Made by a program: the position numbers and the translations under genes. A stretch of 45,717 nt of DNA from Enhygromyxa salina (GTDB taxonomy: Bacteria; Myxococcota_A; Polyangia; Nannocystales; Nannocystaceae), in the NCBI RefSeq assembly GCF_002994635.1, contig NZ_PVNL01000136.1:1-45717 (forward strand), read 5' to 3'. Of this stretch, positions 16,173 to 24,539 are shown piece after piece. Positions within the stretch are counted from its first letter, which is position 1; each line of letters starts with the position of its first letter. The notes under the pieces were generated by a model. That model saw only the letters and a list, made by a program, of their open reading frames with translations, did not search any database and had not been told where the DNA came from.

Positions 16173-17426
16173 TCAGATCAGCGACAACAACAGCTCGACG
16201 AGCCTGCGCGGCTCGAGCAAGGGGGCCGTCTCGTCGTTGATCAGCGGCGTGTCGATGACCTCCACGCCGTGAGCCTCGATCGCGTCGACGTCGAGGCCGC
16301 CCGCGTACTCGCCCCGCTCGCTGTCGACGAGCACGAAGTGGAGCAGCAGCTCGGTCGGCGTGTCCTCGCCCGCGTCGCGGCGCAGCTGCTCGAGCAGCAC
16401 GCGAACCTGATCGTGGGGGGCGAGCCCCAGCTCCTCGGGGTCGTCGCCGCAATTGGGCACGTAGACCTTGGGACAGCCAGCGCGGGCCACGGCGGCGCCG
16501 ACGCCCCGGGGCAGCAGGCAGGCCATGACGGAGGTCCAGAAGCTGCCGATCGGAAAGCAGATCAGCTCGGCCTCGTCGATCAGCTGGGTCGTGCGATCGT
16601 CGATCTCGGCCACGGCTTCGGGCCCCCCGAGCTCGTCGATCGCCTCGGTCAAGCGCAGCGCGCGGATCGGGGCCGACAGCGGGGTCTGGCGGCTGGTGAT
16701 CTCGTGCTGCCCGGCGACGAGCGTGCCGTCTTCGAGCTGCGCGCACAGGTGCAGGTTGCTGTCGACCACGGGCCGCACGATCCCGCGGACCGCGACCAGC
16801 TTCGAGAACAGGAAGATCACCGCGTCGATGTCACTGCGGTTGTTGAGGTAGCCACCCGCGAGGATCAGGTTGCCGACGCTGGCCCCCCGCAGGTCGAAGC
16901 TCGACGGCATGTGCTCGCGGAAGTACCCGAGGTGGTTGCGGATCAGCTTGCGCAGCGGCATCGGCACCGCGGCGACCAGCGGGTCTTGGCCGCTGACCAT
17001 CGTGTCGAGCCGAGCCCGCAGCAGCGCTTGGTCGTCGTGGTCGACCAGTCGGGTGTCGAACAGCTGGTAGACCTCGGGGTGGCCGAGCAGGCGGGTGTCG
17101 GCCAGCGCCATCAGCCGGTTGCGCAGGTCGCCGACCGAGATCATCGGGAACGCGTCGCGCAGCTTGGCCGAGCTCCCGCCCGAGTCGAACGGCGTGATCA
17201 GGTGGACCGAGTTGTGGGTGTACTCGGTCAGCACCCGACTGGTCTTGCGCAGCGCAGATCCACCCGAGAAGAACAGGATCTTCGGCCCGATCTCGGGCGC
17301 CCGCTGATAGCGGGCCAGGCGGAGCGGGCTGGGCACCTGGCGCGTCTGCGTCAGCGTGATCTGCTGGCGGCGGCCCTTGGAGATCGAGGGCGGCGTCTTC
17401 TGATCAGCGCGAGAGGGGTCCTGCAT
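16173..17426 (-). CDS. CofD/YvcK-fold protein (possible GAK-system CofD-related)
   Basis: About 417 residues. The N-terminal core has ILFFSGGSALRKTSRVL, ITPFDSGGSSAKLRDAF and ISVGDLRNRLMALAD, the CofD/YvcK signature for binding a nucleotide-linked or phosphorylated ligand; SVGNLILAGGYL in the middle is also family-like. YvcK-type proteins control carbon flow and cell-wall metabolism; CofD makes the F420 precursor. The N-terminal motif resembles the CofD-related proteins of the GAK system, but its partners are not visible here. The preferred start is ATG 17426; GTG 17450 is possible. It lies just downstream of dnaA without sharing its strand's usual partner dnaN. Confidence 0.75.
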   Translation of the reverse strand: MQDPSRADQKTPPSISKGRRQQITLTQTRQVPSPLRLARYQRAPEIGPKILFFSGGSALRKTSRVLTEYTHNSVHLITPFDSGGSSAKLRDAFPMISVGDLRNRLMALADTRLLGHPEVYQLFDTRLVDHDDQALLRARLDTMVSGQDPLVAAVPMPLRKLIRNHLGYFREHMPSSFDLRGASVGNLILAGGYLNNRSDIDAVIFLFSKLVAVRGIVRPVVDSNLHLCAQLEDGTLVAGQHEITSRQTPLSAPIRALRLTEAIDELGGPEAVAEIDDRTTQLIDEAELICFPIGSFWTSVMACLLPRGVGAAVARAGCPKVYVPNCGDDPEELGLAPHDQVRVLLEQLRRDAGEDTPTELLLHFVLVDSERGEYAGGLDVDAIEAHGVEVIDTPLINDETAPLLEPRRLVELLLSLI

Positions 17427-17513
17427 GGGCGTACGGCGTGCGGGTGACACGCCAGCGTTACCTCAACAACACCGCCCTCGCCACTTCCCGGCCCTCTCAC
17501 GGCCGCGGGGCAG

Positions 17514-18893
17514 TCACGAGAGCAAGCCGAGCTGCCCGCGGAGCGACTCGACCGCCGCGTGCAGATCTTCGTCGGCTTGGGCCAGCGCCTCGATCCGCTT
17601 GCAGGCGTTGATCACCGTCGAGTGATCCTTGCCCCCAAAGCGCATGCCGATCTCGGGAAAGCTCGAGCCGGTGAGCTGGCGGCACAGGTACATGGCGATC
17701 ATGCGGGGGCGCGAGATCCCCCGGTGACGGCGCTTGCCCTTGAGCTCGCTGATCTTGACCGAAAAGTAAGCGGCGACGGCCTTCTGAACCGCCTCGATCG
17801 TGATCGGGGGCTTGTCGGTGACGGTCTTGCCGAGCACGGAGCGGACGAACTCGGCGTCGATCTCGACCCCGCGCAGCTGGGCAAACGCGGTGACTCGCAG
17901 CAGCGCGCCCTCGAGCTCGCGGACGTTGGAGCGGACCAGCTCGGCGATGCTCAGCGCGACCTGGGGCGAGAGCTCGAGGTCATCGCGGGCTGCCTTGGTC
18001 TGGATGATTGCGATCCGGGTCTCGAGATCCGGCGGCTGGACGTCGGCGACCAGGCCCCAGTTGAGCCGCGAGGTCAGGCGCTCCTCCATGCCGGCCATGT
18101 CGGCGGGCACCCGATCAGCGGTGACCACGATCTGCTTGCCGGCCTCGTACAGCGCGTTGAACACGTGGAAGAACTCGTCCATCGTGCGATCCCGGCCGGA
18201 GATGAACTGGATGTCGTCGATCAGCAGGCAGTCGCAGTCACGCCGATACCGGGCGCGGAACTGGTCAAACTCGTTGTTGCGCACCGCGGTCACGAACTCG
18301 TTCATGAACTGCTCGGCGCTCAGGTACACGATCCGCAGGTTGGGGTCCTTGCGATACAGCTCGTAGCCGACCCCGTGCAGCAGGTGCGTCTTGCCGAGCC
18401 CGACGCCGCCATAGATGAACAGCGGGTTGAAGCGGGTGCCGGGCTCGTCGGCGGCGGCCATCGCTGCGGACGCCGCGAGCTCGTTGCAGCCGCCCTTGAT
18501 GAAGGAGTCGAACCGGTAGCGCGGATGCAGACCGCGCGGTGGCCCACCGGGGCGCGGCGGGCTCCCCGTCGGGCGGGTCGCGGGATGATCCACGACGACC
18601 TCGAGGTGGGGTCGGGCGAGCTCGGGTGCCGCACGCTCGGGCGCCGGCGGCGGCTCCTCGACCACCTCGATCGCAACCTTGAATTTGCGCTCGTGCCGCG
18701 ACTCGAGCTCGTCCAGCGCGAGGTCCAGGTAGTGGGTCTCAAACCACTCTTTGAGGAAGCGGTTGGGGGCGCGAAGCTGCAGGAGGTCGCCGTCGACGCT
18801 CGCGAGGCGGATCGGTCGTAGCCACATGTCGAAGGTCTGCCGGTCCAGTCGGGGTTCCAGCCCGTGCAGTGCTTCGCTCCAAATATCCGCCAT
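17514..18893 (-). CDS. dnaA: Chromosomal replication initiator DnaA
   Basis: AAA+ initiator that binds DnaA boxes at oriC. About 459 residues. Domain I starts MADIWSEALHGLEP; a Pro-rich domain II (around residues 85-120) contains PPRPGGPPRG. Domain III has Walker A YGGVGLGKTHLLHG, LIDDIQFI (Walker B) and TSRLNWGL. Domain IV ends with the DNA-binding signature GGKDHSTVINACKRIE. The ATG at 18893 has AGGAGG four bases ahead; an upstream in-frame start at 18908 is less likely. Upstream are several DnaA boxes, one perfect within 40 bases, consistent with autoregulation. The following gene on this strand is a CofD-like protein, not dnaN. Confidence 0.97.
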   Translation of the reverse strand: MADIWSEALHGLEPRLDRQTFDMWLRPIRLASVDGDLLQLRAPNRFLKEWFETHYLDLALDELESRHERKFKVAIEVVEEPPPAPERAAPELARPHLEVVVDHPATRPTGSPPRPGGPPRGLHPRYRFDSFIKGGCNELAASAAMAAADEPGTRFNPLFIYGGVGLGKTHLLHGVGYELYRKDPNLRIVYLSAEQFMNEFVTAVRNNEFDQFRARYRRDCDCLLIDDIQFISGRDRTMDEFFHVFNALYEAGKQIVVTADRVPADMAGMEERLTSRLNWGLVADVQPPDLETRIAIIQTKAARDDLELSPQVALSIAELVRSNVRELEGALLRVTAFAQLRGVEIDAEFVRSVLGKTVTDKPPITIEAVQKAVAAYFSVKISELKGKRRHRGISRPRMIAMYLCRQLTGSSFPEIGMRFGGKDHSTVINACKRIEALAQADEDLHAAVESLRGQLGLLS

Positions 18894-19620
18894 GATCCTC
18901 CTGTCCACAGCTACTCAGCAGCCTGTGGATAACTTGGAATTGCTTGAAATCATTGAGCAATTTCCGAGGCTGAAGCGCCCCGTCCACAACCGCGTGGAAA
19001 TTGTGGATTTCCAGAGTCGTGGTGCTTCGCCCGCGCTTCGCGCGAGGTCGCTGTGTCAATTTCCGCGCTTTTCGCACCCCCATTCAGGCGATCGGGGGGC
19101 GGTCGGCGCCGGCGAGGGTGGGTTTGTACTCACCCGCCCCAGGACAGGGCAAGCGGTCGACCGTCAAATGATCGCAAATCGTTGAAATTCAACGTTATTT
19201 TTGGCCCTCACCGAAACGGAAACCCCGCGTGAATACCGCTGTGTCCCTCTTGACACAAGACCGTGAAATTTGATGTCGTTGAAATTATTCGGGAAATCGG
19301 GAGCGCGCGAGGGGTCGCGTAGACCCGGCCGCAAGAGCAGCGAGTTTGCGCGGCCTCGGTGCCGCAAACCGGCATGACAAGCCGACTTGCGAGACCCACC
19401 CGATCGCCTGGATCCCTCGCAAGTCGCGTCGTCCGGTCTCCTGACGCGCTTCGAGGCGATCCATCGATCTTTGGATCAGTCTTTGGATCAGCCACCCCCC
19501 ACCGACGCCACAATTTTGGCACGCGCTGTTGTCAGCTTCGCCGGTCAGCTCGGGCCCGCGGTCATGAATGCTTGCCCGGGCGAGCAGCTCGGCCCCGGTC
19601 GAACGAGCTCGACATGAACC
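18894..19620. other. Probable chromosomal replication origin (oriC)
   Basis: Long intergenic region between dnaA and rpmH, markedly AT-richer than its surroundings. DnaA boxes: a perfect TGTGGATAA at 18924-18932; near matches CTGTCCACA (18901-18909), CCGTCCACA (18980-18988) and TGTGGATTT (19002-19010). AT-rich stretches at 18934-18964 and 19165-19205 contain the palindrome GTTGAAATTCAAC, and the motif TTGAAAT recurs near 18944, 19182 and 19279. A tandem TCTTTGGATCAG pair lies at 19468-19491. Position and box content fit oriC; no experiment backs this. Confidence 0.75.
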
Positions 19621-19625
19621 TCCGT

Positions 19626-19654
19626 TTGACAGTGCCAATGCTCGCTGCTATCGA
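19626..19654 (+). promoter_or_regulatory. Sigma70-type promoter for the rpmH-rnpA operon
   Basis: TTGACA (19626-19631), a 17-base spacer, then TATCGA (19649-19654), 78 bases before the rpmH start. A perfect -35 with ideal spacing is rare in such GC-rich DNA. A second TTGACA at 19250 lacks a good -10. Confidence 0.6.
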
Positions 19655-19731
19655 TCCGGCCCCTTCGCCCCCAGGACTGGTCCAAACGGGTCCAGTCGTC
19701 CAGTTGGGTCGCAGGCAGGTCCCGTGTCGAC

Positions 19732-19884
19732 ATGACGAAGCGAACGTATCAGCCCCACAACCTCAGCCGGGCCCGCACCCACGGCTTCCGAGCCCGCATG
19801 GCCACCCGCAACGGCCGCAAGATCATCGCAGGCCGTCGCCGTCGGGGCCGCAAGCGGCTCGGCACGAACACTGGCGGCAAGTGA
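19732..19884 (+). CDS. rpmH: 50S ribosomal protein L34
   Basis: 50 residues, normal for bL34. The start MTKRTYQPHNLSRAR, the central HGFRARMATRNGRK, and the basic C-terminus with RRRRGRKRL are diagnostic. It is the first gene of the conserved rpmH-rnpA-yidD-yidC-jag-mnmE cluster next to oriC. A well-formed promoter lies upstream, with a short hairpin after the stop. Confidence 0.97.
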   Translation: MTKRTYQPHNLSRARTHGFRARMATRNGRKIIAGRRRRGRKRLGTNTGGK

Positions 19885-19904
19885 GCCGCGCTGCGAGCTC
19901 GAGC

Positions 19905-19924
19905 TCGGGAGCACCCGCTCCCGA
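19905..19924 (+). other. Hairpin between rpmH and rnpA
   Basis: TCGGGAGC - ACCC - GCTCCCGA, a perfect 8-bp stem with a 4-base loop and no T-run. It lies in the 63-base gap after rpmH; possibly an RNA processing or stability element that lets L34 be made in excess of RNase P protein. Confidence 0.5.
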
Positions 19925-19947
19925 CGAGAGCTCGCGCAAAGGATCCC

Positions 19948-20382
19948 GTGCGCCCGCTTGGTTTCCCCGCGCGTCTGCGGATCAAGCAGCGGCGCGAGTT
20001 CCTTCGGGTTCAGCGTCGTGGACGCAAGCATCACGTTCGCCACTTCATGGTGTTCGTGCTGCCGCGTCTGCCGGTTCCCGAGCAGAGTCCGACGGCGTCC
20101 GAGCCAGCGGCGTCAAAGCCCGACCCGCAGCCGACCCGTTTGGGGATCACCGTGACGCGCAAGGTTGGCAACGCCGTGGTCCGCAACCGGATCAAGCGGC
20201 TGGTCCGCGAGGTGTTTCGCCAGCATCGCGCGCGCCTGCCCCCGGGCTTGGACATCGTCTGGGTGGCCAAGCAACAGGCGGCGGGGGCGACCTTCGCCGC
20301 CGTGCTCGACGACTTCGAGGCGCTGCTGCGGCGCCCCGAGCTGGTCGGTGCTGCACGTCACCCGGACCGAGGCAAGCGGTGA
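19948..20382 (+). CDS. rnpA: Ribonuclease P protein component
   Basis: Protein subunit of RNase P, needed for 5' processing of tRNA. 144 residues from GTG 19948, longer than the usual 110-125. The signature RKVGNAVVRNRIKRLVREVFR region is intact (key residues R-K-V-G-N-A-V and R-N-R-x-K-R). The extra length is a Pro/Ser/Ala-rich insert of about 22 residues before RLGITVTRKVG, between two core beta strands. It follows rpmH and precedes yidD by seven bases. Confidence 0.94.
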   Translation: MRPLGFPARLRIKQRREFLRVQRRGRKHHVRHFMVFVLPRLPVPEQSPTASEPAASKPDPQPTRLGITVTRKVGNAVVRNRIKRLVREVFRQHRARLPPGLDIVWVAKQQAAGATFAAVLDDFEALLRRPELVGAARHPDRGKR

Positions 20383-20389
20383 CGCGTCG

Positions 20390-20725
20390 ATGAGTGACTC
20401 ACTGCGCGCCGCTTGGCGCGTGATCACCCGAGCGCCGCGCTTGCTGGCGATCGGGTTGATCCGCGTCTACCAGCTCACGCTCTCACCCATGCTCGGACCA
20501 AGCTGTCGGTTCAGCCCGAGCTGCTCACACTACGGATGCGCGTGCCTGCGTGATCACGGACTCATCCGTGGCAGTTGGCTCACGCTACGCAGGCTGTCGC
20601 GTTGCCATCCTTGGCATCCTGGCGGCTATGATCCGCCGCCTTTGCCACGATCAGCGCCACGCATCAGTGAAGCTGGCGGCAGCACCGCCCCACTGAAGGC
20701 GCCAAGTCAGGCCGAGGCCAGTTAG
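20390..20725 (+). CDS. yidD: Membrane protein insertion efficiency factor YidD
   Basis: 111 residues from ATG 20390, seven bases after rnpA. Family pattern: LIRVYQLTLSPMLGPSCRF, SPSCSHYG, a following cysteine, then RCHPWHPGGYDPPP. It is a small amphipathic protein at the inner face of the membrane that helps YidC-dependent insertion. The C-terminal tail of about 25 residues is low complexity. A longer frame from 20165 is only an overlap with rnpA. Confidence 0.94.
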   Translation: MSDSLRAAWRVITRAPRLLAIGLIRVYQLTLSPMLGPSCRFSPSCSHYGCACLRDHGLIRGSWLTLRRLSRCHPWHPGGYDPPPLPRSAPRISEAGGSTAPLKAPSQAEAS

Positions 20726-20737
20726 AAGGGATACGTC

Positions 20738-22528
20738 TTGCAAGAGCTCAAGATGAACCAACGGGTCGCGCTGGCGGTCGTCATTTCGATCCTGATCCTC
20801 GTCGGATACAGCTATCTGTTTCCGAAGCCCAAGCCGACCCAGGCCGAGCTCGATGCGATCGCGGCCGGCGAGACGGACGGCGAGCCCACGGCCGACGGCG
20901 ACAAGCCGCCCGCGGACCCGAAGGACTCGGTCGAGAAGATCGATCCCAGCGAGGCCGGGCAGGCCGCCGGGGAGCCCAACCCGGCTGCGCCCCCGACCGA
21001 GAACGTCCCGTTGGCTGAGCATCGGCTCGCCAACGACCTGCTGGCGATCACCGTCGACAACCAGCCCGGCGGCTTGATCACCGCCGTCGAGCCGCTCGCC
21101 GATCAATTTCACGACAAGGCCGAAGATCGCGGGATCGACTTCCTGATGCTCGACGGCGCTCGTACGCTCGAGTTTGGGTTTGTCGCCGCCGACACGGACT
21201 TCAAGTGGTCGCGGATCCCCGGCCAGCTACGGATCACGGGTGATCGCAGCGTCGAGCTCGTGCGTCGCCAGGGCGACATCGAGGTCGTCGAGTCGCTCAC
21301 GCTGCTCGACGGCTACGAGGCCCAGTACGCGGTCGTGGTCAAGAACCACGGCGCCGGTCAGCAGGTCCACAGGATCGAGATCGGCACCCGCATGGGCATG
21401 TCGGCCGACCAGAGCCGCTACGACATCCACCGCGCGCTGTGCCGCACCCCCGAGGCCGAGGGCGGCGGATGCAGCTTCCGCAACGGCCCCCTAAAGGACT
21501 TCGACTTCGACGATGTCGAAGACGAGAACGAGCACGTCACCGGCAAGCTCGACTGGTGGGCGCTCGACAGCAAGTACTTCGTGCAGGCGCTGGTCCCCAG
21601 CGAGCAGCTCGCGGGCTGCGTCGTCAGCAGCGACGACGACGGCACGGCGATCATCAACACCGGCCTCGGCGGTGAGGTCGAGCTCGGGCCCGGCGAGCAA
21701 AAGCGCTACGAGTTCGGCCTCTATGTCGGCGCCAAGGTCGACTCGATGCTGCAGGACTTTCCTGTCAGCGAGAGCCTGTCTGCGGTGCCCGAGGCCACGG
21801 ATCTGACCGAGGCGATCGACTGGGGCTGGTTCGGCGGCCTGTCGAAGTTCCTGGGCACCATGATGCTGTCGCTGCTTCGCTGGTTCTACTCGCTGACCGG
21901 CGTGTGGGGCGTGGCGATCATCATGCTCACGATCGTCATCAAGCTCACGCTGCTGCCGCTGACGATCAAGCAGTACTCCTCCATGCGCAAGATGAAGGAG
22001 CTGCAGCCCGAGATGGAGAAGATCCGGGAGAAGTACGGCGACGACAAGGTCAAGCAGCAGCAGGAGATGCAGGCGCTGTTCCAGCGCACGGGCATCAACC
22101 CGCTCGCGGGCTGCATGCCCATGGTCCTGCAGTTCCCGGTCTGGATCGCGCTCTACGCGATGCTCGGCGCGGTCGTCGACCTCTACCACGAGACCTTCTT
22201 GTGGCTCCCGGATCTGACCCAGCCCGATCCGCTCTACATCCTGCCGATCGCCATGGGCGGCCTGATGTTCATCCAGACCCGCATCAACCCGACCGCTGGC
22301 GATGCCCAGCAGGCCAAGATGATGCAGTGGATGATGCCCGGCATCTTCGTGGTGATGATGCTGTTCTTGCCCTCGGGCCTGGGCATCTACATCTTCGCCA
22401 ACATCGTGCTGTCACTGATCCAGAGCTTCGTGCAGCTACGGATGAAGGGCACCGACGCAGGCGCCGCAGCCGGCACGACCGACACGGCCAAGCCCGCAGC
22501 CAAGGGCACCAGCGGCAAGCGGAAGTAA
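20738..22528 (+). CDS. yidC: Membrane protein insertase YidC
   Basis: 596 residues, Gram-negative type. First transmembrane segment ALAVVISILILVGYSYLF, an acidic/proline-rich spacer, a large periplasmic domain (about 85-350), then the conserved insertase core with WGVAIIMLTIVIKLTLLPLT, KMKELQPEMEKIREKYG, NPLAGCMPMVLQFPVWIALY and three further hydrophobic segments. The C-terminus is Gly/Ala/Lys-rich. The TTG start at 20738 is supported by AGAAGGG seven bases ahead; ATG 20753 is the alternative. It inserts membrane proteins alone or with SecYEG; YidD is encoded 13 bases upstream. Confidence 0.97.
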   Translation: MQELKMNQRVALAVVISILILVGYSYLFPKPKPTQAELDAIAAGETDGEPTADGDKPPADPKDSVEKIDPSEAGQAAGEPNPAAPPTENVPLAEHRLANDLLAITVDNQPGGLITAVEPLADQFHDKAEDRGIDFLMLDGARTLEFGFVAADTDFKWSRIPGQLRITGDRSVELVRRQGDIEVVESLTLLDGYEAQYAVVVKNHGAGQQVHRIEIGTRMGMSADQSRYDIHRALCRTPEAEGGGCSFRNGPLKDFDFDDVEDENEHVTGKLDWWALDSKYFVQALVPSEQLAGCVVSSDDDGTAIINTGLGGEVELGPGEQKRYEFGLYVGAKVDSMLQDFPVSESLSAVPEATDLTEAIDWGWFGGLSKFLGTMMLSLLRWFYSLTGVWGVAIIMLTIVIKLTLLPLTIKQYSSMRKMKELQPEMEKIREKYGDDKVKQQQEMQALFQRTGINPLAGCMPMVLQFPVWIALYAMLGAVVDLYHETFLWLPDLTQPDPLYILPIAMGGLMFIQTRINPTAGDAQQAKMMQWMMPGIFVVMMLFLPSGLGIYIFANIVLSLIQSFVQLRMKGTDAGAAAGTTDTAKPAAKGTSGKRK

Positions 22529-22574
22529 GACCGCCGACCCCGACCCGCGGAGCACCCAGCTGGCTGCGGGGGCG

Positions 22575-22615
22575 AACGGGCCCCCGCTCAGGGGGCCACA
22601 CATGCGCTCGCCAAC
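22575..22615 (+). repeat. Dispersed repeat copy C after yidC
   Basis: GCCCCC - GCTCA - GGGGGC hairpin (22580-22596) followed by CACACATGCG and CGCCAACAA, matching the copies at 866 and 27247. It lies 50 bases after the yidC stop in the 165-base gap before jag. Likely a terminator-like or stability element; no T-run. Confidence 0.7.
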
Positions 22616-22693
22616 AAAGGGCCGGTCTGAACGCTCCCCTCTTCCAATGGTTGGCATCACGCACTAGAGTTGCCCACCCCTGGGGAGCCTGAC

Positions 22694-23197
22694 GTGTCCG
22701 AAGAAGCTAACAGCCGCAAGGAAGACGACCTCGAGCAACGCATCACCGAGGCCGTGCCGGTCGTCCGTTCCTTCCTCGAGACGGTGCTCGGTCTGCTCGG
22801 CGTCGAGGTCGAGGTCGACATCGACGTCGAGGATGACGGCCTGCACTGTGACCTCAACACCAGCGAAGAAGAGGGCGGCTTGTTGATCGGTCGACACGGC
22901 GCAACCCTCGACGCGCTGCAGTACCTGACCTTGCGGATCCTGCAGGCCGAGGGGCTCGGGCGCATGCGCATCACCCTGGACGTCGGCGGCTACCGCAACC
23001 GTCGCGAGAAGGCGCTGCGCGACCTCGCTCAGGGGGTCGCAAAGAAGGTGATCGACAGCGGCCGGCCGTACCACTTCGAGCCAATGAGCGCGATGGAGCG
23101 ACGGGTCGTGCACATGGCGATGAGCGAGCTCAACGGGCTGCGCACCGAGTCCGAGGGCGAAGGCCGACGGCGGCACGTCGTCGTGTTCCGCGACTAG
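22694..23197 (+). CDS. KH-R3H RNA-binding protein Jag/KhpB
   Basis: 167 residues from GTG 22694, which has GGGGAG six bases ahead; an upstream TTG at 22670 is less likely. An N-terminal KH domain has the GxxG-type loop in GLLIGRHGATLDALQYL (about 60-78). It is followed by an R3H domain with EPMSAMERRVVHMAMSEL and the basic end GRRRHVVV. The extra Jag-N domain of Firmicutes is absent. The protein binds RNA and is always near yidC/mnmE. It shares an operon with mnmE, six bases downstream. Confidence 0.93.
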   Translation: MSEEANSRKEDDLEQRITEAVPVVRSFLETVLGLLGVEVEVDIDVEDDGLHCDLNTSEEEGGLLIGRHGATLDALQYLTLRILQAEGLGRMRITLDVGGYRNRREKALRDLAQGVAKKVIDSGRPYHFEPMSAMERRVVHMAMSELNGLRTESEGEGRRRHVVVFRD

Positions 23198-23203
23198 CCG
23201 ACG

Positions 23204-24538
23204 GTGACAGCGAGCGAGGAGCGGACGATCGCGGGGGTGGCCACCGGGACCCCGGATGGCGGCGTCGCGATCATCCGCATCAGCGGCCCGCAGGCGTGCC
23301 CGATCGCCAAGTCAGTGATCGTGGGTGAGCTGCCGGGCGCGCGGGTGTTGGCGGTTCGGCGGCTGGCGGTGGGCGGCGAGCGGGCGTTGGTCGGGGTGAT
23401 GCCGGGACCTCGCTCGTTCACCGGGGACGACGTCGTCGAGCTGCACGTGCACGCGGGCGCCCGAAACGTCGCCGAGATCCTAGAAGCGGTGCTCGAGGCC
23501 GGCGCGGTCGCGGCCGCGGCCGGGGAGTTCACGCGGCGGGCGTTCGCCAACCGTCGGCTGAGCTTGGACCAGGCCGAAGGGATCGCGGCGCTGATCGGGG
23601 CCCAGACCCAAGCGGCGCTGGATCAGGCCCGGCGCCTGGTCGCGGGTGAGCTCGGCCGCGAGGTCGAAGCGGTGCGCGAGCGCGTCGAGCTGCTGCGGGT
23701 CGAGATCGAGGCCAACCTCGACTTTCCGGAGGACGTGGATCCACTCGATGAAGCCCGGTTCGTGACCACGGCGGCGAGCCTGGGTGCGGCGGTCGGGGTG
23801 TGGCTGGCGGGCTTCGAGCGGGGTCGCCGGGCGCGGGAGCGGGCGCGGGTCGTCATCGCGGGGCCACCGAACGCGGGCAAGAGCGCGCTGTTCAACGCGC
23901 TGCTCGGTCGTCGTCGGGCGCTGGTGTCTGCGACCGCGGGCACGACCCGCGACTACGTGGAGGCCGAGCTGACGATCGAAGGCCGGGAGCTGTGCGTGGT
24001 GGACACGGCCGGGCTACGCGACAGCGACGATCACATCGAGGTCGCCGGCGTCGAGCTCGGCCGCGAGCAGATCGCCGGAGCCGACGTGATCGTGTGGGTC
24101 GAAGGTGCGGATCAGCCGGTCGGACTTGGACCGGATCACGACGGGCACTTCAACCACTTCAACATGTCCGCGGGCGCGAGCGTGATCCGGGTCGAGAACA
24201 AGCAGGAGCTCGGGCGTCGCCGGCCAGACTGGATCGGTGTCAGCGCCGAGCCCGGGACCGAGCTCGAGCCGCTGCGTCGGGCGATCGCGGACGCGGTCAC
24301 GCTCGGCGGTGAGCAGTGGATCGGCCTCGCGCGTCACCGCGATCGCGCGCGAGAGGCCGCCGACGCGCTGGCCGAGGCCCACACGCTGCTGCGCGCCGCC
24401 GCGGGCCTCGAGCTCGTGGCCCTGTCACTCGCCGTCGCCGAGCGCTGCCTCGGTGAGATCACCGGACGCGCGGCGCTCGGCCCGGTCGGAGAAGACGTGC
24501 TGCACGCGATCTTCTCCCGGTTTTGTATCGGCAAGTGA
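23204..24538 (+). CDS. mnmE: tRNA modification GTPase MnmE
   Basis: With MnmG, makes 5-carboxymethylaminomethyl-U34 in tRNA. 444 residues. The N-terminal folate-binding domain includes GEFTRRAFANRRLSLDQAEG (107-126). G domain: G1 GPPNAGKS (220-227), G2 TTRD (247-250), G3 DTAGLRDS (267-274), and G4 written NKQE (332-335), a D-to-E change from the usual NKxD. The C-terminus ends FCIGK, with the invariant cysteine. GTG start six bases after jag. An insert HFNHFN before G4 is unusual. The gene ends one base from the stop of the convergent lipoprotein gene. Confidence 0.96.
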   Translation: MTASEERTIAGVATGTPDGGVAIIRISGPQACPIAKSVIVGELPGARVLAVRRLAVGGERALVGVMPGPRSFTGDDVVELHVHAGARNVAEILEAVLEAGAVAAAAGEFTRRAFANRRLSLDQAEGIAALIGAQTQAALDQARRLVAGELGREVEAVRERVELLRVEIEANLDFPEDVDPLDEARFVTTAASLGAAVGVWLAGFERGRRARERARVVIAGPPNAGKSALFNALLGRRRALVSATAGTTRDYVEAELTIEGRELCVVDTAGLRDSDDHIEVAGVELGREQIAGADVIVWVEGADQPVGLGPDHDGHFNHFNMSAGASVIRVENKQELGRRRPDWIGVSAEPGTELEPLRRAIADAVTLGGEQWIGLARHRDRAREAADALAEAHTLLRAAAGLELVALSLAVAERCLGEITGRAALGPVGEDVLHAIFSRFCIGK

Positions 24539-24539
24539 G

